64,000 nucleotides of DNA from Acetivibrio cellulolyticus CD2. Lineage in GTDB: Bacteria > Bacillota > Clostridia > Acetivibrionales > Acetivibrionaceae. The position numbers and the translations under genes are program-made. This document shows positions 1 through 9,789 of this stretch, one piece after another. The notes under the pieces were generated by a model. That model was not told where the DNA came from, searched no databases, and saw nothing but the letters and a program-made list of their open reading frames with translations. Location of the stretch: assembly GCF_000179595.2 (NCBI RefSeq), contig NZ_JH556651.1, positions 62,496 through 126,495 on the forward strand. Direction: 5' to 3'. Position 1 is the first letter of the stretch. Each line of letters starts with the position of its first letter.

Positions 1-900
1 TATAGTTTACCAGCAAAAGAAACGTTGACAAACGAGAATATATTTGTAATGGATGAACATAGAGCAGCACATCAGGATGTGAGGCCGTTAAAAATTGCCA
101 TACTGAATTTAATGCCAACAAAAATCACTACAGAAACACAGATTCTGCGTTTGATTGGAAATACACCAATTCAGGTAGAAATTGAGCTTTTACACCCAAA
201 AACCCATATATCAAAGAATACTTCAGGGGAGCACCTGACAAAGTTCTATAAGACCTTTGATGAAGTAAAACATGAGAAATTTGACGGACTTATTATAACT
301 GGCGCACCTGTAGAACATATGGAATTTGAAGAAGTGAATTACTGGCAAGAGCTTAAAAAAATAATGGAGTGGAGTGTTAGCAATGTGTATTCTACCTTCC
401 ATATTTGCTGGGGAGCTCAGGCAGGGTTGTACTACCATTATGGCATTAAAAAATATCCTCTTAGGGAAAAAATGTTTGGTGTTTTTGAACATCGGGTTTG
501 TAAGCCTAACACGATGCTGTTAAGAGGGTTTGACGATTTTTTCTTAGCTCCGCATTCAAGAAACACAGAAATAAGGACAGAAGATGTTTTAAAGGTCAGT
601 GAGCTTGATATCCTTTCAGATTCACAAGATGCGGGCATATATGTTATTAAGACGGATGGGGGCAGACAGATTTTTGTGACCGGTCATTCCGAATACGATC
701 CATGCACATTGAAATCAGAGTATGACAGAGATATTTCGAGGGGTCTTGAAATCAAGGTTCCAAAGAATTATTTCCCAGATGACGATCCGAACAAGCCTCC
801 GATAGTAAAATGGAGAGGTCATGCCAATTTGCTTTTTTCGAATTGGCTGAACTATTATGTATATCAGGAAACACCATTTGATTTAGACCAGATAAAATAA
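1..900 (+). CDS. metA: Homoserine O-acetyltransferase (MetA family), 5' end outside window
   Basis: Activates homoserine by O-acylation, the first committed step of methionine synthesis. The frame is open from base 1 (reading [19 protein letters not shown]), and MetA proteins normally carry this segment a few residues after their start, so the true start lies upstream; the TTG at 25 is not the start. The catalytic Cys lies in HICWGAQAG, and the His and Glu in GHSEYD near the C-terminus. The specificity position after GAP is VE, as in acetyl-CoA-using Bacillus MetA, where E. coli succinyl enzymes have Gly; I therefore infer acetyl-CoA use. This agrees with the O-acetylhomoserine sulfhydrylase gene metY at 7.3-8.6 kb. 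A hairpin terminator follows at 915-951. Confidence 0.93.
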   Translation, partial: YSLPAKETLTNENIFVMDEHRAAHQDVRPLKIAILNLMPTKITTETQILRLIGNTPIQVEIELLHPKTHISKNTSGEHLTKFYKTFDEVKHEKFDGLIITGAPVEHMEFEEVNYWQELKKIMEWSVSNVYSTFHICWGAQAGLYYHYGIKKYPLREKMFGVFEHRVCKPNTMLLRGFDDFFLAPHSRNTEIRTEDVLKVSELDILSDSQDAGIYVIKTDGGRQIFVTGHSEYDPCTLKSEYDRDISRGLEIKVPKNYFPDDDPNKPPIVKWRGHANLLFSNWLNYYVYQETPFDLDQIK

Positions 901-914
901 GAAAAGTGAGTTGT

Positions 915-951
915 AGGCCGGGAATTTCATGATTTGAATCCTGGTCTTTTT
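915..951 (+). terminator. Rho-independent terminator after metA
   Basis: Stem AGGCCGGGA (915-923) pairs with TCCTGGTCT (939-947) using two G.U wobbles, and is followed directly by TTTT. It lies 15 bp after the metA stop codon. Confidence 0.75.
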
Positions 952-1041
952 ACGGTATGCTTACTTGTAAAATGCGTGCGTTAATATGATATAATAAATT
1001 CTAAGTAAGACAATGGATATTAGATTATTGGAGTGATTAAT

Positions 1042-1494
1042 TTGAAAATTTCTACAAAAGGCAGATACGGATTGGAAGCAATAGTTGACCTTGCAATCCA
1101 TTCAGCTGAAGGACATGTGAATTTAAAAAGCATATCCGAAAGGTGCGGAATGTCAGAAGCATATATATTACAGATTTTTTTAATACTGAGACGTGCGGGG
1201 ATTGTTGACAGTATAAGGGGAGCTCAGGGGGGATATGTTCTTGCCAAAGAACCCTCGGAAATAACTGTAGGTGATGTTTTGACAGCGCTTGAAGGCCCTT
1301 TGGCGCCAGTGGCTTGTGTTGTTACGGAAGCAGAGCACACTTGTGAAAGATACGGAAGTTGTGCAACGCGAGGTTTTTGGGAAAGCATTATGAGTGCTTT
1401 GAATGATGTTGCAAACTCCATTACAATTGCAGACTTGGTAGAGTGTTATAATGAGAGTGCTTTTCAAAGCAACGAAATAGAGTATTATATTTAG
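1042..1494 (+). CDS. Rrf2-family regulator, IscR-like with three cysteines
   Basis: Winged-helix transcription factor of the Rrf2 family. I choose the TTG at 1042, giving the family N-terminus MKISTKGRYG, because GGAG at 1030-1033 is then an 8-nt-spaced ribosome site; the upstream GTG at 1033 overlaps that site. The winged helix occupies about residues 1-70. Three cysteines follow, C92, C101 and C107, in the region where IscR binds [2Fe-2S], so iron-sulfur or redox sensing is likely. No isc or suf genes are adjacent; the neighbours are metA and pdxR. It is convergent with pdxR, and the two stop codons sit in a short inverted repeat (1491-1523). The target genes cannot be read from the sequence. 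Confidence 0.88.
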   Translation: MKISTKGRYGLEAIVDLAIHSAEGHVNLKSISERCGMSEAYILQIFLILRRAGIVDSIRGAQGGYVLAKEPSEITVGDVLTALEGPLAPVACVVTEAEHTCERYGSCATRGFWESIMSALNDVANSITIADLVECYNESAFQSNEIEYYI

Positions 1495-1523
1495 GTGTGA
1501 CTAAAATATGTAAAATCACCTAA
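1491..1523. repeat. Short inverted repeat between convergent genes
   Basis: TTAGGTG (1491-1497) is complementary to CACCTAA (1517-1523), with a 19-nt loop. It covers the stop codons of the Rrf2 gene and pdxR. It could act as a weak bidirectional terminator, but there is no T-tract. Confidence 0.35.
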
Positions 1524-2913
1524 TGCATTTGCTTAAACGATCTATTGCTTCTTGTATCTTATTTGGCTCTATTCCAGAGTAATTTATTATCAGCGTATGC
1601 TCAGCGCCTGGGATATCTTTGTGATAGTATTGCGACAAACAAGAAATACGCAGGCCTTCTTGTTCCGCTCTGTGGATTATGGTCTCGTCGGATAGGGATG
1701 TGTTTATATGCATAAGAAAGTGCAGTCCAGAATCTTCTTCTTTAATTTTAACAGAAGAAGACAGAGGGCTATTTTTTATGCATTGCAAAATAGCATCTCG
1801 CTGATTACGATAAAAGTTTCTCATGCGGTTTATGTGCTTTTCAAAATAGCCATTCTTAATAAATTTTGCAAGGGTATATTGTTCGAAATTTGATACAGTA
1901 CATGAGTAAAAACCGAGTTTTGAATAAAATCTATCCAATAAATGTTCAGGTAATATCATATAGCTTATTCGTATGGTTGATGCAAGGCTTTTGGTAAATG
2001 TATTCATGTATATTACCTTTTCCATAACATCTATACTTTGAAGCGCAGGAATCGGTTTGCCAAGAAGGCGAAATTCACAATCATAATCATCCTCAATAAT
2101 ATAACGGGATTCTGACTTTGAAGCCCAGCCCAATAATTCATACCGCCTGCTGATTGGCGTTATAATACCTGTTGGATAATGGTGTGATGGTGATATATGT
2201 ACAATATCTGCCAGACTTTCTTCAAGAGCAGGAATACTTATGCCGTTTTCATCAAGAGGTATAAAATGGCATTTAACAGAATTGCTGCTATAAATCTGGG
2301 CAATTTTTTTGTATCCGGGGTCTTCAACACCAAACTTTTTATCATGTCCTAATAATTGTATCAACAGTCCGTATAAGTATTCTGTTCCGGCACCGATTAT
2401 TATTTGGTTGGGAGAAACATTCATTCCACGAAACTCATGCAAATAATCTGAAATTGCCTGTCTTAATTCTATTATGCCCCCACATGGCGGATTTGTCATG
2501 AGAGCTTCACTTTCTTCGGAAATTATTTCTCGCATTATTTTAGCCCAGATCGAAAAGGGGAAATTGGCATGATTTGTTCTATTGCTCAAAAAATCTGCGA
2601 AATACTCGGATTGATTTGCAGCAGCGATAATGTTTTCCGAATTTAATTCTGCTTTTGGCGAAATTGAGTTTGTAATATCAGATACAAAGTATCCTTTCTT
2701 TGGAATGGAATAGATATATCCCTCAGCCATTAGCTGAGCATATGCATTCTCGATTGTAATAGTGCTTATGTTCAGATTCTTTGCAAAACTGCGCTTAGAC
2801 GGTATTTTGCCTCCCGGAGCTAAAACACCCTGCAATATATCGTTCTTTATGCATTTGTATAAATGTTGATAAAGACTATCTGACCCTAAAGATGCGAAAG
2901 AATACGTTAACAT
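1516..2913 (-). CDS. pdxR: MocR/GntR-type regulator PdxR of PLP synthesis
   Basis: An N-terminal GntR winged helix (about residues 10-75, motif GGKIPSKRSFAKNL) is fused to a class-I aminotransferase-like domain that binds PLP, the MocR architecture. It is transcribed divergently from pdxS-pdxT, the classical PdxR arrangement, where the protein activates PLP synthase genes when PLP is low. The PLP lysine motif TFTKSLAST is visible about two thirds along. I choose the ATG at 2913, giving MLTYSFASL as in relatives, with a GGCGGGA ribosome site; an in-frame ATG at 2940 has no such site. Length (465 aa) is normal. Confidence 0.85.
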   Translation of the reverse strand: MLTYSFASLGSDSLYQHLYKCIKNDILQGVLAPGGKIPSKRSFAKNLNISTITIENAYAQLMAEGYIYSIPKKGYFVSDITNSISPKAELNSENIIAAANQSEYFADFLSNRTNHANFPFSIWAKIMREIISEESEALMTNPPCGGIIELRQAISDYLHEFRGMNVSPNQIIIGAGTEYLYGLLIQLLGHDKKFGVEDPGYKKIAQIYSSNSVKCHFIPLDENGISIPALEESLADIVHISPSHHYPTGIITPISRRYELLGWASKSESRYIIEDDYDCEFRLLGKPIPALQSIDVMEKVIYMNTFTKSLASTIRISYMILPEHLLDRFYSKLGFYSCTVSNFEQYTLAKFIKNGYFEKHINRMRNFYRNQRDAILQCIKNSPLSSSVKIKEEDSGLHFLMHINTSLSDETIIHRAEQEGLRISCLSQYYHKDIPGAEHTLIINYSGIEPNKIQEAIDRLSKCIR

Positions 2914-2933
2914 TTTAATAAATCCCGCCAATC

Positions 2934-2991
2934 TGACCATTCTGATTATATTTGAAATGGATATTTTAATATGGTCACATTAAATTATAAT
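2934..2991 (+). promoter_or_regulatory. pdxR/pdxS divergent control region
   Basis: A -10 hexamer TATAAT lies at 2986-2991 without a good -35, as expected for an activated promoter. An inverted pair TGACCAT (2934-2940) and ATGGTCA (2971-2977) lies between the divergent starts and is a candidate PdxR binding site. The assignment is inferred from position. Confidence 0.5.
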
Positions 2992-3027
2992 AGTATTACT
3001 GAATTTTGTAAAGGAAGGAAGATTGAA

Positions 3028-3903
3028 ATGGAAAAAAGACGTTATGAGTTAAATAAAGAACTGGCACAGATGCTAAAAGGTGGAGTGATCATGGATGTCA
3101 CTACTCCGGAGCAGGCTGTAATTGCAGAAAAAGCGGGCGCTTGTGCTGTAATGGCATTGGAAAGAATTCCGGCAGATATCAGAGCAGCCGGTGGGGTGTC
3201 AAGAATGAGTGATCCAAAGATGATTAAAGGAATTCAGCAGGCTGTATCAATTCCGGTTATGGCAAAATGTCGTATTGGTCATTTTGCGGAGGCTCAAATT
3301 CTTGAAGCAATAGAAATCGACTATATTGATGAAAGTGAAGTTTTATCACCTGCGGATGATGTGTATCATATAGATAAAACGAAGTTTAAAGTGCCTTTTG
3401 TATGTGGTGCGAAAGATTTGGGAGAAGCATTAAGACGTATTAATGAAGGGGCTTCCATGATTAGAACAAAAGGAGAACCTGGAACAGGAGATATAGTTCA
3501 GGCGGTGCGTCATATGAGAATGATGAATCGTCAGATTGCTAAAATTGTCTCAATGAGAGAAGACGAGCTCTTTAATGAAGCAAAAGAATTGCAAGTGCCA
3601 TATGAATTAGTTTTGTATGTTCATGAAAATGGAAGACTTCCGGTTGTAAATTTTGCAGCAGGAGGAGTTGCAACGCCGGCAGATGCAGCACTAATGATGC
3701 AGTTGGGTGCAGAAGGAGTTTTTGTAGGGTCTGGCATTTTTAAATCTGGTGATCCTGCAAAAAGAGCTAATGCCATTGTGAAAGCGGTAACTAATTATAA
3801 TGATTACAAAATGCTGGCAGAACTTTCAGAGGACTTAGGCGAAGCTATGGTAGGGATCAATGAACAGGAGATTGAGCTTCTTATGGCTGAAAGGGGCAAA
3901 TAG
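3028..3903 (+). CDS. pdxS: Pyridoxal 5'-phosphate synthase, lyase subunit
   Basis: Condenses ribose 5-phosphate, glyceraldehyde 3-phosphate and glutamine-derived ammonia to PLP (DXP-independent pathway). The ATG at 3028 follows AAGGAAGGA and gives 291 residues, the family length; an in-frame upstream start at 2971 adds 19 non-conserved residues. The two catalytic lysines are visible, K80 in VMAKCRIGH and K148 in [10 protein letters not shown], with D23 in the N-terminal helix-strand. pdxT follows with a 2-bp gap, giving a two-gene operon coding the synthase and its glutaminase. Confidence 0.97.
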   Translation: MEKRRYELNKELAQMLKGGVIMDVTTPEQAVIAEKAGACAVMALERIPADIRAAGGVSRMSDPKMIKGIQQAVSIPVMAKCRIGHFAEAQILEAIEIDYIDESEVLSPADDVYHIDKTKFKVPFVCGAKDLGEALRRINEGASMIRTKGEPGTGDIVQAVRHMRMMNRQIAKIVSMREDELFNEAKELQVPYELVLYVHENGRLPVVNFAAGGVATPADAALMMQLGAEGVFVGSGIFKSGDPAKRANAIVKAVTNYNDYKMLAELSEDLGEAMVGINEQEIELLMAERGK

Positions 3904-3905
3904 GA

Positions 3906-4466
3906 ATGAAAATAGCAGTATTGGCAGTTCAGGGAGCGTTCATTGAGCATATAAATATGTTGAATAATATGGGAATAGAATGTATTGAACTTCGCAAAAA
4001 GTCAGATTTAGGAGCTAGCTTTGATGGATTAATTCTTCCTGGCGGGGAAAGTACGGTACAGGGCAAGCTATTAAGAGAATTGGATATGTTTAATGGCATT
4101 AAGGAACGAATAAAAAACGGAATGTCTGTATTAGGAACATGTGCAGGTCTGATTCTTTTAGCGGAAAAGCTAAGTAACGATGAACAAACCCATTTTCAGA
4201 CTTTACCGGTAAGTGTAAAGAGGAATGCATATGGAAGGCAATTAGGGAGCTTTTACACTGAAGAAGAGGTTAAAGGAGTGGGGAAGGTTCCTATGAAATT
4301 TATCAGGGCTCCATATGTTGAAGCTGTATCTGCTGAAGTTGAAATATTGTCAAAGGTGAAAGAAAACATTGTAGCCGTAAAATATAAGAATCAGATAGGT
4401 TTGGCATTTCATCCTGAATTGTGTGACGATAAAAGGATACATAAATTATTTGCTGATATGGTTTAA
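3906..4466 (+). CDS. pdxT: Pyridoxal 5'-phosphate synthase, glutaminase subunit
   Basis: Class-I glutamine amidotransferase that supplies ammonia to PdxS through a tunnel. The GGES motif (residues 47-50), the nucleophile C79 in LGTCAGL and the C-terminal HPE of the catalytic triad are all present. At 186 residues it is full length. Its start is 2 bp after the pdxS stop, so translation is probably coupled. A strong hairpin terminator follows at 4505-4564. Confidence 0.96.
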   Translation: MKIAVLAVQGAFIEHINMLNNMGIECIELRKKSDLGASFDGLILPGGESTVQGKLLRELDMFNGIKERIKNGMSVLGTCAGLILLAEKLSNDEQTHFQTLPVSVKRNAYGRQLGSFYTEEEVKGVGKVPMKFIRAPYVEAVSAEVEILSKVKENIVAVKYKNQIGLAFHPELCDDKRIHKLFADMV

Positions 4467-4504
4467 ATGTGCATGTATCTCTAGAAAAGTGGCTGTAAGA
4501 TACC

Positions 4505-4564
4505 AAAATGCGATAGTAAGAATTTGGACATTGATGTACCTGATTCTTATTATCGCATTTTTTC
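4505..4564 (+). terminator. Terminator of the pdxST operon
   Basis: AATGCGATAGTAAGAAT (about 4507-4523) pairs with ATTCTTATTATCGCATT (4543-4559) through 17 bp with one G.U pair; a T-run follows. The 320-base gap between pdxT and cymR holds only this terminator, AT-rich DNA and the cymR promoter. Confidence 0.85.
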
Positions 4565-4716
4565 TGGAATCTAAAAATAACTTTTTTGACAGCATAGATT
4601 ATTTATGTGTAAAATGATAGAAGTACCAAAAGGTAAAAAATACGAAGTAATATTTGGGCTATTCCTAAATGTGTATTTAAAAATAAAAAATCTGGAATAT
4701 TATATCTAAGAATTTA

Positions 4717-4745
4717 TTGACAAGACTATTTTGAAATATTATAAT
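4717..4745 (+). promoter_or_regulatory. Sigma-A promoter of cymR
   Basis: TTGACA at 4717-4722, a 17-bp spacer and TATAAT at 4740-4745: a perfect consensus promoter 42 bp upstream of the cymR ATG. Confidence 0.85.
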
Positions 4746-4760
4746 ATAAAACATATAGGA
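4745..4760 (+). promoter_or_regulatory. Candidate CymR operator at cymR
   Basis: TATAAAACATATAGGA overlaps the end of the -10 and the probable start of transcription. The same 16-base pattern with two variable central bases recurs at cysK and metY. The ATAGGA half recalls part of the Bacillus CymR site. Autorepression is inferred. Confidence 0.45.
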
Positions 4761-4786
4761 TTAGTTGGGAAAGCGAGGTGGATAAA

Positions 4787-5236
4787 ATGAAATTCTCGAC
4801 TAAGGGAAGATATGGACTCAGAGCAATGGTTGACCTTGCAGTGCATGCAAAAGGAGAGCACGTTGCACTATGCAGTATTGCAGAAAGGCAAGGGATTTCA
4901 ATGAATTATCTGGAACAGGTCTTTTCTGTATTGAGAAAATCAGGGCTGGTTAAAAGTGTTAAGGGTGCGCAGGGAGGATATATATTGTCGGAGTCTCCGG
5001 CAGATATAAAGGTTGGACGGATTTTAAGAGTTCTCGAAGGTCCCCTTTCTGTTATTGATGAGGATGCAGAAAATTCCACGGAAAATGAATCGAGAATACA
5101 GAGTTGTATTAGGATGTGTGTATGGGATAAGATGAATGAATCTTTGAACGATTTGGCGGATTCTCTCACATTGGAGGATCTTGTAGATAACTACTGGAAA
5201 ATGAATGGAATTGAAGATACAATGTATTACATTTAA
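4787..5236 (+). CDS. cymR: Rrf2-family regulator CymR, cysteine metabolism repressor
   Basis: Rrf2 winged helix (residues 1-70, MKFSTKGRYGLRAMVDLA). It lies one gene before cysK, whose product is the CymR co-repressor in Bacillus and Staphylococcus, so the CymR assignment rests on family plus context. It has only C107 and C111 in the sensor region, not the three-cysteine cluster of the other Rrf2 gene at 1042, so it probably lacks an iron-sulfur cluster. The ATG at 4787 follows GAGGTGG; a GTG at 4778 lies inside that ribosome site. It has its own consensus promoter. Confidence 0.8.
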   Translation: MKFSTKGRYGLRAMVDLAVHAKGEHVALCSIAERQGISMNYLEQVFSVLRKSGLVKSVKGAQGGYILSESPADIKVGRILRVLEGPLSVIDEDAENSTENESRIQSCIRMCVWDKMNESLNDLADSLTLEDLVDNYWKMNGIEDTMYYI

Positions 5237-5343
5237 TTTTTTTGCACTAAATATGATAAAACAAATAGGAAAAGTCTTTTAAAGATGGGTGTTGCCAGCT
5301 AACTAATTGAAATAGCTAGAAAACATCAGTGTTTATGAATGTA

Positions 5344-5372
5344 TTGACATATTTTTATGGCAGGATTAAAAT
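5344..5372 (+). promoter_or_regulatory. Sigma-A promoter of cysK
   Basis: TTGACA at 5344-5349, a 17-bp spacer and TAAAAT at 5367-5372, 51 bp before the cysK start. Confidence 0.7.
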
Positions 5373-5374
5373 AA

Positions 5375-5390
5375 TATAAAACATATAAGA
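5375..5390 (+). promoter_or_regulatory. Candidate CymR operator at cysK
   Basis: TATAAAACATATAAGA differs by one base from the element at the cymR promoter and occupies the same place just after the -10. The surrounding 17 bases at 5371-5387 are identical to 4741-4757. Confidence 0.45.
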
Positions 5391-5423
5391 AAACTAGGAA
5401 TAATTTATGATGGAGGCGATGAA

Positions 5424-6356
5424 ATGTCCAAAATTGCAAAAAATCTCATTGAACTTATTGGTAATACGCCATTATTGGAATTAAATAATTATAACAAGGA
5501 AAATAGTCTTGAAGCAAAGGTAATAGCAAAGCTTGAATACTTTAATCCAGCATCGAGTGTTAAAGATAGAATTGGTTATGCAATGATAAAAGACGCTGAA
5601 GATAAGGGCTTAATCAACAAAGATACGGTTATAATTGAGCCTACTAGTGGAAACACAGGAATTGCACTTGCATTTGTTGCGGCTGCAAGAGGCTACAAAC
5701 TTATTATTACTCTTCCTGATACTTTTAGTGTTGAAAGAAGAAATCTGCTAAAGGCATTGGGTGCAGAACTGGTACTTACCCCGGGTGCTGAAGGCATGGC
5801 AGGGGCAATCAAAAAGGCTGAAGAATTAGCCTCACAGACTCCAAATTCTTATATACCTCAACAGTTTAAAAATCCTGCAAACCCTGAAATTCACAGAAGG
5901 ACAACAGCTGAAGAGATATGGAGAGATACCGATGGAACTGTGGATATTTTCGTAGCAGGTGTTGGAACAGGTGGTACGATAACAGGTGTAGGAGAAGTTA
6001 TAAAACAGAGAAAGCCTGAATTAAAAGTGGTTGCAGTAGAGCCTTTTGATTCTCCGGTTTTGTCAGGCGGGAAAAAGGGTTCTCATAAGCTACAGGGCTT
6101 AGGGGCAGGGTTTGTACCGGATGTTCTAAATTTAAAGATTGTAGATGAAATACTTAAAGTAAAAAATGAAGATGCTTTTGAAACAGCAAGAAAGCTAGCC
6201 AGCACAGAAGGACTTCTGGTTGGAATATCATCTGGAGCTGCGGTGTTTGCAGCTACACAAATTGCACAGAGGCCAGAAAACAAAGGTAAAAACATAGTTG
6301 TTATACTTCCTGATACTGGAGAAAGGTATCTTTCGACACAGCTTTTTCTGGATTGA
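5424..6356 (+). CDS. cysK: Cysteine synthase A (O-acetylserine sulfhydrylase)
   Basis: PLP enzyme that makes cysteine from O-acetylserine and sulfide in the cytoplasm. The PLP lysine is K47 in [10 protein letters not shown]; the substrate loop TSGNTGIAL and the phosphate-binding loop GTGGTITG are intact. Length (310 aa) is normal. GGAGG lies 7 bases before the ATG. In firmicutes CysK also binds CymR as a sulfur-status sensor, which fits the cymR-cysK order here. Confidence 0.96.
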   Translation: MSKIAKNLIELIGNTPLLELNNYNKENSLEAKVIAKLEYFNPASSVKDRIGYAMIKDAEDKGLINKDTVIIEPTSGNTGIALAFVAAARGYKLIITLPDTFSVERRNLLKALGAELVLTPGAEGMAGAIKKAEELASQTPNSYIPQQFKNPANPEIHRRTTAEEIWRDTDGTVDIFVAGVGTGGTITGVGEVIKQRKPELKVVAVEPFDSPVLSGGKKGSHKLQGLGAGFVPDVLNLKIVDEILKVKNEDAFETARKLASTEGLLVGISSGAAVFAATQIAQRPENKGKNIVVILPDTGERYLSTQLFLD

Positions 6357-6375
6357 CAAGATAAGTACAATAAAA

Positions 6376-6400
6376 GAAGTGGCAATTCAATTTACCACTT
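6376..6400 (+). terminator. Hairpin after cysK
   Basis: AAGTGG (6377-6382) pairs with CCACTT (6395-6400) with extra pairs inside, followed by a T-rich tract. It is the probable cysK terminator. Confidence 0.5.
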
Positions 6401-6452
6401 ATGTTTTATATTTGATTTTCAGCTTTTTAATAGATACTTGACTAAGATTATA

Positions 6453-6494
6453 GGAAAACCCATGAACCATATCTGACGAAGCGGTTCATGGGTT
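6453..6494 (-). terminator. Terminator of metY-larE
   Basis: AACCCATGAACC (6457-6468) and GGTTCATGGGTT (6483-6494) form a perfect 12-bp stem; on the minus strand it is followed by TTTT. It lies just past the larE stop. Confidence 0.7.
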
Positions 6495-6503
6495 CTTAGT
6501 GTT

Positions 6504-7313
6504 CTAAAGAGTTTCATTCATACTTCCGGTTCTATAACCCTTCAAATCCAAAGAAGTGTAGGTAAATCCAAGTTCTTTGAAATAAGCATAGATATTATTA
6601 GCTAAATTCTTCCGAAATACTTGCTCAATTTCGTTGGGAGACAACTCAATTCTAGCCAGTTCTCCATGATGTCTTACCCGAACCTGTCTAAATCCTAAAT
6701 CAATTAGGAACTGTTCAGCTTTGTCAACCATTTGAAGCTTTTCTCTTGTTATAGTCTGTCCATATGGAAATCTTGAAGAAAGACATGCAAAGGATGGTTT
6801 GTCCCAAGTGCTAAGACCCATTTCCTTGGATAAGAATCTTATATCATCCTTTGTAAGCTCTGCTTCCCTTAAAGGGCTTACTACCAAAAGCTCTTCAACC
6901 GCCTTCAATCCTGGTCTGAAATCACTTAAATCATCATGATTTGAACCTTCGAATACATATTTTAAATTTTCCTTTTTGGCAATGTCATTTATCTTGCTGA
7001 AAAGTTCATGCTTGCATATATAACATCTGTTTGTAGAGTTTTGTGCAAAGCCTTCTAATTCAAGCTCTTCTGAAGCAATTGTCAAATGCCTTATACCGTA
7101 TTTATTGATGAATTCAACTGCTTCATTGTATTCTCTTTCTGGGAAAGTTGCTGATTTTGCAGTTACAGCAAGGACATTATTTCCTAAAACATCAAAAGCT
7201 ACTTTTAAAAGGAAGGATGAATCTACTCCTCCTGAAAATGCAACAACAGCACTTCCTAATGATTCTATATGTTTTTTTAGCTTTTCAAGCTTGGCAGATG
7301 CATCCATAGACAA
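6504..7313 (-). CDS. larE: LarE-type ATP-dependent sacrificial sulfur transferase
   Basis: N-type ATP pyrophosphatase. The PP-loop SGGVDSS is at residues 27-33, and C177 in WDKPSFACLSS matches the cysteine whose sulfur Lactobacillus LarE gives up while making the nickel-pincer cofactor of lactate racemase. An extra C97-x2-C100 pair (CYIC) is present. It follows metY without a gap, so it belongs to a sulfur-amino-acid operon. No larB, larC or larA lies in the window, so the substrate here is uncertain. The TTG start at 7313 has AGGGGG 5 bases upstream; an ATG at 7307 is the alternative. Confidence 0.82.
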   Translation of the reverse strand: MSMDASAKLEKLKKHIESLGSAVVAFSGGVDSSFLLKVAFDVLGNNVLAVTAKSATFPEREYNEAVEFINKYGIRHLTIASEELELEGFAQNSTNRCYICKHELFSKINDIAKKENLKYVFEGSNHDDLSDFRPGLKAVEELLVVSPLREAELTKDDIRFLSKEMGLSTWDKPSFACLSSRFPYGQTITREKLQMVDKAEQFLIDLGFRQVRVRHHGELARIELSPNEIEQVFRKNLANNIYAYFKELGFTYTSLDLKGYRTGSMNETL

Positions 7314-8606
<1,293 letters not shown>

Positions 8607-8705
8607 TTAATTTCTCTCCTTTATTCATGATTTTTCCTATATAATTGGTCGGATTTGCGATAAAAATAAAACATAAGATCAATAGCACGTTTCAATGCCG
8701 AGTTG

Positions 8706-8721
8706 TCCTATTCGTTTTATA
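8706..8721 (-). promoter_or_regulatory. Candidate CymR operator at metY
   Basis: On the minus strand the sequence reads TATAAAACGAATAGGA, matching the cymR element at 14 of 16 positions and overlapping the -10 in a similar way. Confidence 0.45.
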
Positions 8722-8747
8722 ATACTATAAGTCCAAAGCTTTGTCAA
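8719..8747 (-). promoter_or_regulatory. Sigma-A promoter of metY-larE
   Basis: Minus-strand TTGACA (8742-8747), 17-bp spacer, TATTAT (8719-8724). The stop codon of the upstream small membrane gene lies inside the -35 hexamer. The leader of about 110 nt shows no S-box or T-box. Confidence 0.8.
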
Positions 8748-9013
8748 ATTCCTCTTTTTCTTATTTTATTCATTACAACTAAGTACAATGCTAATATAAC
8801 GACTGCTACAACAATTAATACAACTCCTCTGATTATTCCACAGTACATATTTCCTGAAACAAATATTGTTGTAGGCCCATCAGCTTCCATTATGTTTATA
8901 CTTTGAAATTGATTACCCTTACAAAAAAATAATGCAGTAAAGAAAAAAATTGCAAAACTGAAAATTAAAATAAAATACTTCCAAAAAGCCCACCTACAAA
9001 AGAATTTCTTCAT
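8744..9013 (-). CDS. Small two-helix membrane protein with ADGPT motif
   Basis: 89 residues with two predicted membrane helices (about 9-31 and 61-81). Between them is MEADGPTTIFVSG, which resembles the GGADGPT-type loop of the beta subunit of sodium-translocating decarboxylases; the rest of that protein is absent. The ribosome site GGAAGGTG lies 5 bases before the ATG, supporting a real gene. Its stop overlaps the metY -35. Function is unknown; the resemblance to the decarboxylase loop is a motif match only. Confidence 0.55.
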   Translation of the reverse strand: MKKFFCRWAFWKYFILIFSFAIFFFTALFFCKGNQFQSINIMEADGPTTIFVSGNMYCGIIRGVVLIVVAVVILALYLVVMNKIRKRGI

Positions 9014-9335
9014 ATAACACCTTCCGTTACCCTATAAAATTCCAAATCCAAATATTGATAATTATATATTATATACTTTATATACTCAATAACTCAAACA
9101 TAAATTGCAAAAATATATCAGATAATACTGACAAATAGTGAAGGCATGACTAAGCTCCTATGTAAGGTGATGCTTCAAAGTATAATTCCTCAAATACCTT
9201 GTTCCAAAAAGGAGCTCAAGTCAAATGGCTCCTTGGCATTCATTAACGAGAGTATTAGTAAAAAAACTATTGGAAAGTTAGTAAATGGGTATATAATTAC
9301 AAATATAACAAAATTATCAGGGAGGTAAGAAGCTT
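9014..9335. other. Gap with no convincing gene
   Basis: AT-rich DNA between the divergent small membrane gene and the PNPOx-like gene. It has a 60-codon frame (9146-9328) with a poor ribosome site and no recognised similarity, and a short hairpin AAGGAGC / GCTCCTT around 9210-9235 without a T-tract. No riboswitch motif was recognised. Confidence 0.4.
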
Positions 9336-9734
9336 ATGAGTGAGGTAGTTAAATTTCTTTCAGATGCAGGGACATTTTATGTTGCAACGGTTGACGGCGA
9401 TAAGCCAAAGGTTAGGCCATTCGGGATAGCGATTGAACATGAAAGCAAAATTTATTTTGTAACAGGCAATCAAAAGGAGGTTTACAAGCAGCTTCAGATA
9501 AATCCAAACTTCGAAGTTAGTGCAACATCGAAAGACGGAAGATGGATAAGACTTAAAGGCAAAGCCGTATTTGAAAATAATATTGAAGTTAAGAAAAAAG
9601 CTTTTGAAATTTTACCGGTGCTTGCAAGTTTGTACAATACACCAGAAAATCCGATATTTGAGGTGTTCTACATATCAAAAGGGGAAGCTTCAATATACTC
9701 ATTCACTGACGCACCAAAAACATTAGAGGTATAA
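9336..9734 (+). CDS. Pyridoxamine 5'-phosphate oxidase-like flavin-binding protein
   Basis: 132-residue single-domain split-barrel protein of the PNPOx-like superfamily. It has the typical start (FLSDAGTFYVATVDGDKPKVRPFG), where Arg/Pro residues contact FMN, and a C-terminal strand YISKGEASIYSF. Members reduce or bind flavin or F420 substrates; the specific reaction cannot be told. The ribosome site GGGAGG precedes the ATG. Clear terminator downstream. Confidence 0.82.
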   Translation: MSEVVKFLSDAGTFYVATVDGDKPKVRPFGIAIEHESKIYFVTGNQKEVYKQLQINPNFEVSATSKDGRWIRLKGKAVFENNIEVKKKAFEILPVLASLYNTPENPIFEVFYISKGEASIYSFTDAPKTLEV

Positions 9735-9739
9735 ATATG

Positions 9740-9783
9740 TGAGTGCCCTTATTAAAGTTCTTTAACCAGGGCACTCAATTTTG
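9740..9783 (+). terminator. Terminator after the PNPOx-like gene
   Basis: TGAGTGCCCT (9740-9749) pairs perfectly with AGGGCACTCA (9768-9777), then ATTTT. It sits between convergent genes and may also serve tcdA. Confidence 0.8.
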
Positions 9784-9789
9784 AAAAAA

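Noticed and set aside
4423-4617. 64-codon frame after pdxT
   Set aside because: It overlaps pdxT and runs through the terminator stem at 4505-4564, so it is chance.
8607-8718. SAM (S-box) or T-box riboswitch in the metY leader
   Set aside because: The leader is only about 110 nt, lacks the core S-box helices and T-box sequence, and has no terminator hairpin.
9146-9328. 60-codon plus-strand frame before the PNPOx-like gene
   Set aside because: Poor ribosome site, no similarity recognised, and its end overlaps the ribosome site of the next gene; most likely non-coding.
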